This document shows, piece after piece, positions 37,069 through 49,543 of a stretch of 64,000 nt of DNA (its first letter is position 1; each line of letters opens with the position of its first letter). Made by a program: the position numbers and the translations under genes. The DNA comes from Amorphophallus konjac. Taxonomy: Eukaryota; Streptophyta; Magnoliopsida; Alismatales; Araceae. The DNA lies in the NCBI GenBank assembly GCA_022559845.1, contig CM040118.1, forward strand, positions 230,749,224-230,813,223, in the 5' to 3' direction. The notes under the pieces were generated by a model. It was not told the origin of the DNA. It made no database searches and saw only the letters and a list, made by a program, of their open reading frames with translations.

Positions 37069-39183
37069 CGCCCACTATCGACATATCGACACGATGTGCT
37101 GGGCGACGTTAGGGGAGGAAGTTGTGGCGGTAATGAGAGTAGAAGAAGTGGAGGCACTAGCCTGAGCAAAGGTTTGGGTTTACGGAGTTTGTGAAGATGG
37201 CATAGGAGGTAGCGAACATGGTGAAGGTAATGGGGTAGGTGGAGATGGAGATGGAGAGGGAACGAGTGAAGATGGAGCGGGTGCAATACTAACTAAAGAA
37301 TCACGGGGGTACCCCGGGTCTTGTAATGGAGACGGTTGCCTGGGCGGCGCTTGCTGTTGCTTACTGTGGAGATATAGAACAACCTTACGAACGGCTGGCC
37401 AATCAATCCTTTTCTTATCTTCCAGATCATAAACAAACTCCTGGAACTCGAGGCAATATTCTACCAAATGCCCCTGCCAGCGATGAAAATCACAGAACTG
37501 GAGCAAATTCCCGACGGCGGGTCGGCAAGGCACAATCGAAGGGAGCTGCAACGCATGAGTGGCCACCAAAGCCCGAAAAATGTTAGTATAACACTCCAAC
37601 AACGGAGGATGAGGAGCCCGCTTCGGGCAAGGTGGATGCCGAGGGGAAGGTTGTAGGGAAGAGGGTTGTGGAGACGGCAATGAAGGTTGCGTAGGCAAGG
37701 ATGTATGGTGACTAGCGGAGATAATAGGTGAAGGCACATATGGTGCGGGATGGGAAGGTTTATAGACGACATCCACTTGCTCGGGGTGTGATGTTCCCTT
37801 GACCGGAGGTGGAGACACATGCGGGTACGCGGAGGCGGAAGGCTGACTCATGGAGGGTTGATGTGGTGGACTCATGGGAGGCTGATATGCGGAGGCATAT
37901 GGATTCATGGAGGGATATGTGGCGGCAGGCTGACCCATGGAGGGCGAATATGTGGAGGCAGGCTTACTCACGGAGGGTTGATATGCGGGAGCATAGGGTT
38001 GGCTCATGGAGGGTGAGGAAGACTCAGGGTCAAGGGAATTGTAGAGTTGTTGACGAACGAAGCGGGCCCGGATGTATAGTTGTTTCCAGGAGGTTATATC
38101 ATTTAGGGCCAAGACGAAGCGGTACTCTGGCGTGGCATTAGAAATGAGCATCTTGATTTGCTCTCCCTCCAGAATATGCCCCTGGACTTGCGCGGCAAGG
38201 CGACGTCAGCGGTCGACAAAGGTGCAGAACTCCTCTTCGGGCTTCATCTTCTCATGGGCCAGGTCCACAACAGAAAACCTGGGCCCAACCTGGTCCTGAT
38301 ACTGCTAAATGAACTTGTCTTGGACAACTTGGAAATTCACAACTTGATCTTGTGGTAATGAGAAGAACCAATCACGAGCCGGGCCTTCTAATGACAAACC
38401 AAATAGATACGCCATCAAGCGTTGGTCATATCGAAACTAGGCCGACTCATAAATGAACTCATTAATGTGCACAAAAGGGTCACCGACTCCACCATAATGA
38501 CGATAAGCAAGGATTCGTGAAGGAGGTGGAAGCCGAAGATCTTGAAATACAGAGGGGACACTCAAGGAGGACTTGGGATCAATTCGACGTTGGAGTTCAT
38601 CAAGCTGGCATTGGGCTTGAGCAATCATCTCCCGGGTAGGGAGAGATCGAGATAAATGTGGGCCAGCTTGAGCAAGAGGTTATGAATTAAAATCGGGATT
38701 ATGATAATGGGCCGGATAAGAAGATCTGGACTGAGAAGAAGAAGGACCCATTCCAGGAGTAGAAGGGTACATAGGCTTGGAAGGGACATGAGTATATGGG
38801 CCCATTGGACTAGCAACATTAGGAGAAGAAGGAGGAGGCCCATTAAGACAAAATTGGCCATTAAAAACTAGGCCAGTAGCATAGGAAGGAGAAGGCCCAC
38901 CACAAGAAGAAGGTCCATTAATATGAGTTTGGCCATTAGACACTAGGCTAGCAGCATAAGAAGGAGAAGGCCCATTAAGATGGCTTGCAATAAGTTTTTG
39001 GGCCAGGGCCGGGTCCATTTGGCGAACAAGGCATGATAAATGGGCCATAAGATTAGCCTATTCTTAAGATGGGTCGGAGGGACCACGGGAAGATGGGCCC
39101 GCGTGGGAAGAGGATTCCACGCGGGAATAGGAATAAGATTGGGAAGAAAGAGATGGATACAAAGGATGACAGGAATGCTCCAT
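37069..39183 (-). pseudogene. gag: TE2 Gag remnant (Tat/Ogre-like)
   Basis: Minus-strand coding region in pieces: about 39183-38680 (start MEHSCHP near 39183; Ser/Pro/Gly-rich), 38628-38437 and 38151-37180, with stops between. The middle holds GVGDPFVHINEF (about 38500-38465) and LFGLSLEGPARDWFFSLP (about 38400-38345). These are the hallmarks of the Gag core in Tat/Ogre/Retand-type gypsy elements. The C-terminal part is a Pro/Ser/Tyr/Gln-rich tail with imperfect repeats of SMSQPYAPAYQP type (residues about 45-110 of the last piece). It is cut at 37069 by TE1 and continues beyond 9876. CGCGG at 37064-37068 is the right TSD of TE1. Confidence 0.7.
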
Positions 39184-39646
39184 GAGGGCAAATGGAGACT
39201 TAATACAGGAATATCAAGGAAAATGCAGCCAGGGAAGTAAGGGCGCGAAGGGCTAAAGAAAGGAGAGGGCTAACTCACTAGGACCAATGCAAGACCGAAC
39301 TAGGACAATGGAACTGGACAATGGACACACAAAATGGGCTAACCTAAATGGGCCTATCAATAAAAGCCTATATGGATGATGGGGGATGCAACACAAAATA
39401 CCACCAATAGGCTTCGACAAGCCCAAACAACACAAACAATGTGAAGGATTTCACCCAAGTCAAGCAAGTTAATATGATGGGAAATATTTTTTTATTCTCC
39501 CAAGTTTTGGTGGGCTTTTTAATGTTTTAAATTAAGCACACTTCCCTCAAGATAGGGATCCTATAGGGAAGGTCCAAACTTTGGGTTGACTAAGGTTAAC
39601 TCCCTCACACGTATGCAAAATGCAAGCGTACGGGGTAGAAATGTAC

Positions 39647-39745
39647 AACTGGCCTGGCGTCTGTATGAGAATCCACGGCTCACGGGGACTTACGGAGGTC
39701 CCGAATAAGATCACCTAGTCGACTGCAAGGAATATGGAGGTGAGA
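39647..39745 (-). repeat. Cross-family leader module in TE2
   Basis: Order of words on the plus strand: GTACAAC, GAGAATCCACGGCTC, GGGACTTACGGAGGTC, CCTAGTCG, AAGGAATA. The same words in the same order and spacing are in the LTRs of A (11185-11290, 18781-18886, 26376-26481), B (53103-53205) and C (45957-46060, 51577-51675). In each case they lie downstream of the promoter. Confidence 0.75.
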
Positions 39746-40414
39746 GGATCACCTACCAAGGTAGGAATGCGACTATGATATGCAATACATGATCCTATGT
39801 GCACCGGAGTGCATGCAAAATTCTAGCATAAAACTAAAAAATGAAGGCAATATTGAATTATGAAAACAATACAATATGGATGCAAATGATGTATGGAAAC
39901 GAAGACAATATAAAAGACTACAAGATAGAACCAAAAAATGGCACAAATAGACCCTGGAAGGTAAGTTAAATCAACAAAAAACAGCGTGCCTGTGAGTCTA
40001 CCGGGCGATTTCGAGCATAAAACCTGAAAATCAAGACAAGATTAAAATATGCAAACACCACAAAATGAATGCAAATGACATATGGAAATGAAGACAATAC
40101 AAAGGAGAACAAGATGGGAGAAAAAAACACACAATCCGACCTCGAGAAGCCAATTAAATCATTAGTCAAAAATGTACCTGTGAGTCTATCTCGAGTCTGC
40201 CTACAGACTTTATGCATAAAACTCAAAAATTAAGGCAATATTAAATTATGAAAACATGACCAAATATATGCAAATAATATATGGAAATGAAGACAATATA
40301 AAGGTCTACAAGATGGGACCAAAAACAAAGCGATCAGACCCCCAGAGGTGATTTAAATCGCCAAAGATAGACGCGTCTGAGAGCCTGTGCGTAGAGTCTG
40401 CCAGAACCAAAAGG

Positions 40415-40556
40415 AGGTCCCCAGATGACCGTTTCTTTGAAGTAGCGGTCCCGGGGAGACCGCTACTTGCCCCAGAGACCTATGCCTGTTGGTGGCGGCT
40501 CCCAGAGGGCAGCTATATGATGGTAACAGTCTAGGGAAGACCGCTACTGTCTCCCA
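40415..40556. repeat. Hairpin cluster in the TE2 leader
   Basis: Inverted repeats with the GCGGTC/GACCGC word. The best has 11-bp perfect arms (AAGTAGCGGTC / GACCGCTACTT) at 40440-40468 around a 7-nt loop. Others are near 40490-40512 and 40523-40545. Confidence 0.75.
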
Positions 40557-40697
40557 GAGCAGAAAAACTTGCAGAACAGCAAAAAGAAGCGAGGAAACAC
40601 TACCTAAACATGGATACACACACACCAAACTTGCGGGATAGCAAGAACAACGCGATGGACACTAGGTGTCCTACCGTGATTGCCAAAAAATTAAGGT

Positions 40698-41136
40698 TGT
40701 AGATATTTTATATCCACCCGCCCCAAACTAAGCAATAATATGCATGAAAGCATGAACAAAGGGGAAAGGAGCGATGGAGAATAAGAATGTACCTTGATTG
40801 CCACCTAAGGATTAGCAAAAGGAAAGAGATACTACAATTAATGAAAACCTACTGCGTACCTTGGGAAAAGAAGAAGAAAACTGCGACCAAGGGTGACCGT
40901 GACAATGTGATCGCGCTTGATGAACGGGGTGTGGGGAACTTGTAGAATCAGACCTCCTCACCTTCCAGTCGGCTAGAAGAAGGGGGCCTCACGTCCTATT
41001 GATGCTCTCCTGCAAAACAAAGATGAAACAAGGGAAAAAACCCATTAGAAATTGAAGTGCAGCATCTATCTCGAAGTGATAAAATAGTGTGAAAGATTGA
41101 GGGAGAATGCACCGGGGGGAGGTTTTTAACCCCTGT
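40698..41136 (-). mobile_element. TE2 right (5') LTR, first fragment
   Basis: Starts TGTAGATATTTTATATCC and aligns with 3780-4216 of the left LTR, up to the solo LTR D. Here CCTGT at 41132-41136 is the left TSD of D. Confidence 0.88.
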
Positions 41137-42127
41137 TGTAACACCCCACCTTAGAATCCGGTTCAGTTTCCCACTCTCATCGGATTTAAGAGAGATGCAA
41201 CAGTGGGAAAACACAACAGAACAGAAATTGGTTGATGAATTACATAAATAAAGAGAAAAATAAGTAGCGGAAGAAATTTCAAGCCCATTAGTTAATTCCA
41301 TTTCTCAAAATCATAATAGTCTAGCTGTTAAAACATGTAAGTTCCTTACAACAGACCATTATTACAATGCGATAAAGTTGCTAACACAATCACCTCAACT
41401 GGAAAGGAAAAGAAGAAAAGCTAATAATCACACCAAATCTTCACGATCGGAGTCACTATGCACTAGTGCCTCGTCCTCACCAAAGGAGTCATCTGAAAAT
41501 GTTTACAAGTGTGAGTCTACGAATAGACCCAAAAAGTCACTAACCTCAAATTTGTCCCTTTTTCCCATGCCCAACTTACTACGAGGGAACTTAACTTAAA
41601 AAAAACTATAATGCTTAGAACATGAATCAAGATGCTGAAAACTTAAATCTGTAATCGCAAAACAGGTATCTTCATAACTATACAAATAACGAAAACAAAC
41701 TTTCGCATAATGTGTATGGTTGGAACAGATTTCAGAACAGAAATTTCTGATCACATTAATTCAGAATCATATACCTTTACAGATTTCAGATACAGATATT
41801 TCAAATCACATTAATTCAGAAATCTTACAAATTTCAGATACAGAGATAGAATTCTTAGATACACATGGCCTAGACATAGTGCCCAAACTACCATTAGAAG
41901 GTCAGAACAGTCAGATACTTAGTCACCTAGGCAATGGAGACGAGTTGTGGTTACTGCGCAGAACCGGGGAAAGTCCTTCCCACCTTAACCAGTGGAATTT
42001 ATCCACCTCCAGGATTTCACCTCGTGCCCTCAAGGCCAGAATAGAATGAGCCTCCCCAAAGGGGCATTTCCATAGTTTGGCTCCATATCCTTCTATGGCA
42101 GCAGTGTCCATATGGCCCATATAACAA

Positions 42128-42152
42128 TTATATATATATATATATATATAGA
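42128..42152. repeat. (TA)n microsatellite in LTR D
   Basis: An alternating TA run of about 24 bp. Confidence 0.9.
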
Positions 42153-42496
42153 CAAATGCCAAAACCATATATCAACTGCATTCCTTTCAAAATCTGTAAC
42201 TCAACTACTTTATAACACTCCACAGTTATAGTAAAATAACTCAAATTCTGAAGGTTTCATGAACATGCATTACGATGGTTTCAGGTTCCCGTATAACAGA
42301 AAACAAGTTTATTTATAGGTACACATGTGTAGAAAACAACTCATAACTATCGGTACAGATTTTATGTGAGCATGAAATTTTTATAGTGAGTTATCAACTT
42401 GGTCTTCTATCATTTTCTAATTTTTCATATTTTTATAAATTAAATTGGCCTCTCAAATTTCACTTTTTCTGAGTTGCTGAAAACTGGGATAGAACA

Positions 42497-42670
42497 CTAG
42501 ATGCGTCGACCTATGAAAGGCATGCATCGACCTATGCAGGGCATGCATCGACCCAGTCAGGCTCTGGAAGCTGATGCATCAACCTATGCAATGGGTGCAT
42601 CGACCTATGAACTGGATGCATTGAACTATGCACTGGATGCATCGACCTATGCAATGGGTGCATCGACCCA
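42497..42670. repeat. Minisatellite with the TGCATCGACCTATGCA word
   Basis: Seven to eight copies of GCATCGACC(TATG/CAGT), spaced mostly 18-27 bp. On the minus strand the word is GGTCGATGCA, also seen in the LTRs of TE1 and F in their own sense orientation. Confidence 0.85.
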
Positions 42671-43269
42671 ATCAGCGCAGAAAATGCCATTTTTGCTTAA
42701 AACCCGGCTGATCATCATGCAAAACACGTAAATAGAAGGAAAACCCAGAATTTTCATAAAAGATTTATTTCTTATGCTTTCAAATTCTTTTTAACCCAAA
42801 ACACCTAAGCAATTTAAACCATATAAAGAACGATTCGATTTTGGGACTTGCATGGATGTGTTGACATATAGCATGGTATACTAGTTAAACATAATGGAAC
42901 TTGGAACAAATCTAGATTCATGACCATATATATTCTTCTTTTAATCTAACACCTCTGAAAGTAGTTTAGAACATACAAAAATGATATTTTGAGTTTTAGG
43001 AACTTGCCTCAATGAAGAAAACGACAGAAGATCAAAGGAATAACTACTCGATGCGGTCTCCTCGCGGTCTCACACTGCTACAGCACGCCAGAAATCCAGA
43101 AATCCCCCCAAAGAACACCCCCACACAGCAGGAAGGCAGCACGCCCTCCTCTCAAAATCTCCCTCACGTCCCTTATCTTCTCAGAACCTAGAAGATGAGA
43201 ACGCAAGCTTTCGCGGCTCACAAAAAAATGCCGAAAGAAAAGGCAATACGTAGCATTCCCTGCATAACC

Positions 43270-43278
43270 CTTTATAGG
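43270..43278 (-). promoter_or_regulatory. TATA box of solo LTR D
   Basis: CCCTATAAA on the minus strand. Orientation of D is inferred from it. Confidence 0.45.
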
Positions 43279-43916
43279 GGTTTAAAACAGTGCTAATGGC
43301 TATTAATCTCAACCCTCCCTCTAACAGAGCCAAATACAAGGGTAAGAGATCCACTGAAATGGTCAAACGCTGGAGAGATTCCCGCACGCGAAGTTAATCA
43401 TCGAAGAATGGTTTCTCTCTTATTCACCGTACCGCATAGAACAACGGGAAAATCACTATTCATGAGCCACTTCAAAAAATAATATCTCACAATATAAAAA
43501 GATTTTATAAAATCTAATTGTTACCCATTAATCATTTCGATTTATTATATCATATAAAAATATAAAATAAATATTTAGACTTAAAAATAGAATTGAGTGA
43601 ATAGTAAAATCAAAGAAAAGAATAGTAATTTTGTTGCGTCACAAGCTATCCTAAACTACATGAATTATGTATATGTATTCAGGTGTTCTCCTTTTGAATA
43701 GATATAATGCAAGAAATGCTAAAATCAACAATTAACTTATAAATTTGATTTGCTCAAAATTCTAAATTTAAAATTATTGAAATTTTTTTTATTTAATCCA
43801 TTATCCATTTTTATTTATTTGATTGCAATTTAACGTTTCAGGCACTAAACAATTATTTTATCAATTTAAAATATTAGAAAAGCTTTATTAAGTAAAATAC
43901 ATTCCCAAGCACAACA

Positions 43917-44617
43917 CCTGTAGAAGGGTGGAAAAGATAGGTGTGTGTGTTGTGAATGCATGTATATGAAGAACATGAATTAACACGCATCACAGCTGTG
44001 GGGAGAAGTGACATAAAACGGGAAAAAGTGTAGATTGTGCAGAAAACTACAGATTGTGATGATTTGCGAAAAGAGATGTTGAATAACTAAGAGAATAGAC
44101 AATGAACGAAAGCCCTAAGCAATGGAAATTAAAGCCAATACTTCCCTCTCTAGGTTGGAATCAAAGAAATGAGATGGCGATGCAGAATGGCTTCGCCCCG
44201 AACTGAAGAAGAGCCCCCCTTCGCGTACTGCGAACTGGGTAGTTTATATAGAAGTGCAGAAAACCCTAGAGTTGAAATCTGAGATAAACACCCAATTTTG
44301 GGGATTTAGATGCATAAACCTCGAGATAATAGTGAGGATAAGAGTCCTAGATCGATGGAAACCAAGGTGGAGGCTTATCTCCCTCGAAAATGGTGTCAAC
44401 AAGTAGTCCAACGAGCCCTGCGGCGAAGAAATCAGAGTTCAGAATTATCTGGAATCTGTTCTGAGAAAACGGTCTATCGCAAGGCCGCAACTTGAAGAAA
44501 CGGTCAAGCAGGGACCGCCATTTAAAGAAACAGTCATGGGATGACCGCCATTCTATGGGAGCATGTCTGGGAGGCTCACGGGTGAAAAACTGAGAAAATG
44601 GTCTTCATGAGACCATT
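43917..44617 (-). mobile_element. TE2 right LTR, second fragment
   Basis: Resumes after D with the TSD copy and aligns with about 4217-4913 of the left LTR. It includes the TATA box (44242-44251) and the first hairpins. It ends GAGACCATT, where element C begins. Confidence 0.85.
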
Positions 44618-45724
44618 TGTCACGTCCCGAACCGATAGTAGCGGAAAGCATTGCTCGGAATGTGGCAGCGAAACAGTCAGGTTAATCAGAGTAACACAAT
44701 AACAAATGGAGAATAATAGCAAATATATATAGAGGCTGTTAATTTGAGAAAAAAATAATTTTATTAATATTGAGAATTTAAGTTTACAAATCTGACTCAA
44801 TTGTTACAATAATCGACTCAATAAAAGAAAATAAGGAAAAGAGAATAACAAGACTCACTACACTCAACTAGACTCAAGAAATAAAAAGACTCAGGTCTCT
44901 AAGTTCTAGGTTCACTCGATCATGTTGACCCGCTCCCAGTTTCAAGTGTCCATCTACCACGTTACCTAAAAAATGTTAAAGTAGGGAGTGAGCGAGAAGC
45001 TCAGTAGGAATTACACTCTATCATCAGGCAAAATTTAAATAATTAATCATTTTCAGGAATGTATAAATAATGCGAGAAACTCACATAAAGTAAACTAGTA
45101 ACCAACAAGATCAGAAGATAATCGATAGATAAATGGAAAGGATTATTGCAAGTCGAGATATCAACCACCATTAACAAGAACTTTCCAATGAATGGCTATG
45201 TATCAAGTCAAGTCAAGTCACGTAAGCAAGTACTTCACGCATTCAAGCATGTATAGCAAGTATCACGAGAGTGTGGAATGTCATAGACTTAACATGCTAG
45301 ATAGTACTCGGTGATAATGCCACACCTAGTCATTCATCTCCTCAAGGCACAAGTACACTTTGGGTGCTCCTCCCAGGACCAGACTAGGCCCTTTATAAAG
45401 ATTGCCTTGGCATTGATTGGTTGGATCAGAGATCCCACAAAATCTAGACATCCACAATATTTAATGGCCAAGAGTTCCAAGGTCAAGCTATGTAGCAAAA
45501 GATGATACATGTAGGAAAAGAAATTCTTGAAGGATTTCCAAGGATAAGCTCTTTAACGAGAAAGAATATTCATACACAAGTCATTATAGGAAATGACTTG
45601 CAAGGAAAGGGTTACGTTGTAGACCCATCAAGGTCACATTCTCGGGATAGAATAGCCTAGAGAGGCGAAAGGAAATAATCATGCAATCAAACCAAGAAAT
45701 CACAAATCTGGAAAATTGGCTATG

Positions 45725-46586
45725 AGGCGGTCAAGGAACAACCGCAATCAACATAAAAATGGTCTATACTGGACCGCTAGAGTCATTACGGGGCCAAAGA
45801 ACGTAGCCCAGCCAGTATAAAGAAAATGGTCTTGGTGATGACCGCAAGGGTTGGTCTGCGGTCCAGGGCATGACTGTATGCAGGCCCAGGCAGATAGCCA
45901 TAGAACTTGGTTTGCCTCGCACAAAAATCACGAGTCGATAGGTACATGCTTTGATGGTACAACCTGCCCGGCGTTCCAGTGGGAATCCCAGGCTCGCAGA
46001 GTCTTACGGAGGCCTTGAAACAAGAATACCTAGTCCGGCGGAAGGAGTATCCAACGTAGAGGCACTCATGTTCAAGAAATTAGGCTTATGAAGAAGCGAA
46101 AAATGAATGTGATCGGTCCAGTCATTTCCACCAGAGTGTATGACCTTAACACAATTTTGAACCATTCATAATAGAAGTGAAAGTAAGACCAATTCCATTT
46201 ATAAAGCATTAATCTACTTCCTTTTCAAATACATGAAAGATTGGATAGAACAATTATAAGAAAGAGAGTTAAACTAAATTCATATATTTCATAAACCCTA
46301 GTTTTAGTGTGTTAATACCATGTAATGGGCCTGACCAATAAGCTGTTTAACAAGACATGCCATGATGATCAATACATTTTACTGCAACATGGGTGAAAAC
46401 GGTCATAGAACAGGCCGCCAGAGGCAATAAGCGGTCAAGAGAAGGGCCGCTTACGTACTGGAAAGCCCTTTTTCATTTTAAAATTCGCTGGCCAGAAATG
46501 GTCTATCGTTGGGCCGCTAGACCATGGAAAACGGTCTATCGTACGATCACTAGTCATCTGACGGTTGCTGGAACGACCGTTTCTTC
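45725..46586. repeat. Hairpin array in the C left LTR (CGGTC/GACCG)
   Basis: About nine imperfect inverted repeats near 45727, 45763, 45828, 45857, 46397, 46430, 46496, 46528 and 46559. Examples are ATGGTCTATACTGGACCGCT and AAGCGGTCAAGAGAAGGGCCGCTT. GAAAACGGTC recurs as the left arm, as in TE2. The TTACGGAGG module sits between the two groups. Confidence 0.8.
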
Positions 46587-47518
46587 CAACCCGGCCCAAA
46601 AATGTGAAAATAGGACACCAGTCCAATAAAAGCATGCTAAAAATATAGATATGGCATGAAAATTAGGCTATTTACTATCAAAATGTAGGTAACTTAAAAA
46701 TGTACATCATGGCATGGTCAATTTAAGGATTCCACTACGATTACCTGATGTAAACTAAATAGAAAGTACGTGAGTAAAAACCCTAATTTCATGCTCTACA
46801 TAAAACTAGGAGTACGCCCAAATTAGACTGCCAAAATTGGGCAAATTGGACTCAAAAGAAAGATAAGGATGAGATCTATCTATCCATGTTATTTAATTAG
46901 ATTGGGCATGAGAGAAACCTACCGATTTGGATCGAAAGGAAGACGATGCGCTAAAACCCTAAATGCGAACACCTCGATGTTCTCGCCCTAATCCGCCCAT
47001 GATCGGACACCCTAGGTCGCTCTGCCGGTTGGGGAAGCAAATAGAGGCTTAGGGCTGTCAAAGCCCTCTAGTTATAGGGTCTAAGAGAATTCCTAGTGAT
47101 CGAATTGGACTCGAGAGTACAACGGGGAAAAAGCGCCGAGAATCTCGCACATTGACAAAATCCACGCCGTCGCCGTCGAGAGAAGCATCTAGAGGCTAGG
47201 GTTTCCAAGGGAAAATGAGCTCCTTGTGTTAACCTTTCGATTGGGCCAGGTTTGGGCTCGATTGATTAAGAATTGGGATCCAATTTGGTCGTTTAAGATT
47301 GATCTATTAAAACAACGAATTTGTCCATTTATTCCTTAATTCAGTCTAATCAAATTTTTATTAGGGGTCAGCCTAGTTGACATTATTGTTTAACATTTTG
47401 TTCTCTATAAGAATATAATTTTTTCATATTTTTAGAAATTAGTCAAAACTTTAGCCTACGGGTGAAATTCAATTAATTTAATCTATTAACATATTAAATT
47501 CAAAATTGATCCGCAGAC

Positions 47519-49144
47519 TCTATCTCATGTGGGACCTCTGCTGAAGAGTTTTGCTAGCATGTCAGGACTCATTCTGAATTTTGAGAAGAGTAAAGCATAT
47601 TTAGGAGGCTGTGTGCAGAACCAATCCAAGGTAAGCAATCAACTTGGAGTGACTGTAGGTGAGCTTCCTTTCCCATACCTTGGACTTCCTCTTCTCTCTA
47701 AAACTGTCAGGAAGGCAAACTGCTACCTCATTAATGAAAAGATTAAGAGAAGAATTGATGCCTGGAAGAATAGACTGCTCTCAAGATCAAGAAGGCTGGA
47801 ACTGATCAGATATGTCCTTTCATCCTACTCTACTTATTGGGCAGCTGCTTTCATGCTACATGCTAGGTTAATTGACGAAATTGAAAGACTTCTACGCAAT
47901 TTCTATTGGAATGGACATTCTTATAATTCAGCAATTCATATGATCTTTTGGAGACAGATTTGCAAACCCAAGACTGAAGGAGGGCTCAGAATCAAAAATC
48001 TGAAAGAGTGGAATCAAGCATGTATGTGTATGTTGCTATGGGATATTCTACAGAAAAAACACTCCTTATGGTATTCTTGGGTTAAGAATAAGTATTTAGC
48101 AAACTGGAATATCTGGGATTTCAGAATCAAATCATATCATTCATCAGCTTGGAAGGGAGTTCTGCAAGCTAGGAATTGGAGCCACATTAGTTATTCAATT
48201 TCAGATGGCCAGAATACAAATTTGTGGTTTGACCCGTGGCTGAATGGAACCAGCATTAACCAAATGTATGGAGACCAGATCAGACAGGATTTGGAACTTG
48301 AGAAAAGTGCAAATGTGGGACTATTTATCTCTGAAGGGCAGTGGGTTCTTTCCACTGCACTCTCTATGGAAATGGTTGACCTGTGGGATCTTGTTAAACA
48401 AGTCCGAATCCATAATGCAGGTTCAGATGTCATCATATGGAAGACCAATGAACAAATCAAGAAAGTTAGTTCCATCTGGCAGGATATTAGGCGAAAAGGA
48501 CACACATTTGCCCATCATGAGTGGGTATGGAAAAATTCAACTTCGCAAATAGCATCCCTCTACACTTGGCAAGCTGTCCCCAACAAGCTACCCACAGCTG
48601 ACAACTTACAAAAGAAGGGATTCTACCTTCATAGCATGTGTTCTCTATGCAAGCAGGGTAGAGATGACCAAGACCATCTTTTTTTCGATTGCACATTTAC
48701 CAATTTGGATTGGAAGCAGATCCTAGTAAGATTTGACCCCCATAGACAACCGAGCATTGGGCTGTGCCATGAACTCCATCAGTTGCAAGACCAATTTCAT
48801 AAATCTGGTCAGTTAGTCAAGTTTGCTAGAATTTTGGTTCGCATTGCCATATGAAAAATCTGGAGGGAACGATGTGTGAGAATATTTGATGATTCTCCTA
48901 GCTCCAAATCAAGTATTCTCATCCAAATACGTGAAGATGCAAGAAGCTGTATGGAATTCCAAGGACAGAAGAGACTAACTAGAAGGGAAAAAGATATTTT
49001 CAATAGATTCATTCTATTTTCTCAATAAACTCTGAGTCCACAACCTGTGTGGTCTTGAGCATAATAGCTCTGCTTGGCGGACTTATGATATACAGTTCTT
49101 TTTTCATTTAATACAAGCACCATATCATTACTTACCAAAAAAAA
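47519..49144 (+). mobile_element. 5'-truncated LINE (L1 type) inside the C LTR
   Basis: Begins inside the RT coding region and ends with A8 at 49137-49144. The flanking sequence is the C LTR. 5' truncation with a 3' A-rich end is the usual outcome of target-primed reverse transcription. I could not find a clear target-site duplication. Confidence 0.85.
47529..48854 (+). pseudogene. LINE ORF2 C-terminal part (RT end and zinc-binding domain)
   Basis: A 441-codon open stretch that is the C-terminal part of a plant L1-type ORF2. It starts in the RT (SGLILNFEKSKAYLGG, PYLGLPLLSKTVRK), passes through the connection region (GGLRIKNLKEWNQA) and has the RT zinc-binding domain near residues 355-405 (YTWQAVPNKLPTADNL, CSLCKQGRDDQDHLFFDC). 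The endonuclease and the RT catalytic core are absent through 5' truncation. The ATG at 47529 is internal, not the true start. A TGA at 48852 interrupts the frame shortly before the natural end near 49028. It cannot be active. Confidence 0.9.
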
Positions 49145-49543
49145 TCAGAATATCATGAAAAATTCAATTACATCTTGAAATATGAAATTCCTTTTATGGT
49201 AATTATAGAAAAATAATTATTCTTTCTTATTTATATAATTGGCCACTTGCAAAATAAATAATATTCTTTAACTAAGAAAATTATTGAAGTCATTAAATAG
49301 CAAGTTAATAACTTTAATCCATTTTAATATATCTTACGTTGAATTAGTAATTCGATTAGTCATTCTATTTTTACAAAAATTAGATTCCATTTTCTTTTCT
49401 TTTATTTACTTCTTCACATGAGATGTAATAATTTAAGTGATAATTAACCGCACGTTTTTCATTTATTTCTTTTTATCATATTTTATTCCAATACATATTT
49501 CAAAATTTTAATTTTAATTTTATTATTTAACCGGGGTGTTACA

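Larger units (their letters stand above)
39184..40697 (-). other. TE2 untranslated leader (between 5' LTR and gag)
   Basis: No gene. The region holds the TTACGGAGGTC module shared with other families (39647-39745) and two or three related blocks of about 150-240 bp around GGCAATATTAAATTATGAAAAC (39840-39960, 40020-40190, 40225-40370). A hairpin cluster lies at 40415-40556. The last bases before the LTR show no initiator-Met PBS. Another tRNA primer is possible. Confidence 0.6.
41137..43916 (-). mobile_element. Solo LTR D
   Basis: 2780 bp, TGTAACACCCCACC to GCACAACA, flanked by the 5-bp TSD CCTGT (41132-41136 and 43917-43921). The left TE2 LTR is unbroken at this point. No internal region, PBS or PPT is present, so it is a solo LTR left by LTR-LTR recombination. 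A TATA box on the minus strand (CCCCTATAAAGGG, about 43269-43279) and the GGGGTGTTACA ending suggest minus orientation. Short frames inside it are not genes. Confidence 0.9.
44618..49543 (-). mobile_element. Element C left (3') LTR, with LINE insert
   Basis: TGTCACGTCCCGAACCG to CCGGGGTGTTACA. It shares blocks with A and B: TTACCTAAAAAATG (about 44964), GAGCGAGAAGCTCAGTAGG (about 44990), GGCACAAGTACACTTTGGGTGCTCC (about 45346) and the TTACGGAGG module (45957-46060). A hairpin array is at 45725-46586. Confidence 0.85.

Noticed and set aside
47529..48854. 441-codon frame as an intact host gene
   Set aside because: It is the C-terminal part of LINE ORF2 with the RT zinc-binding domain, truncated at its 5' side.
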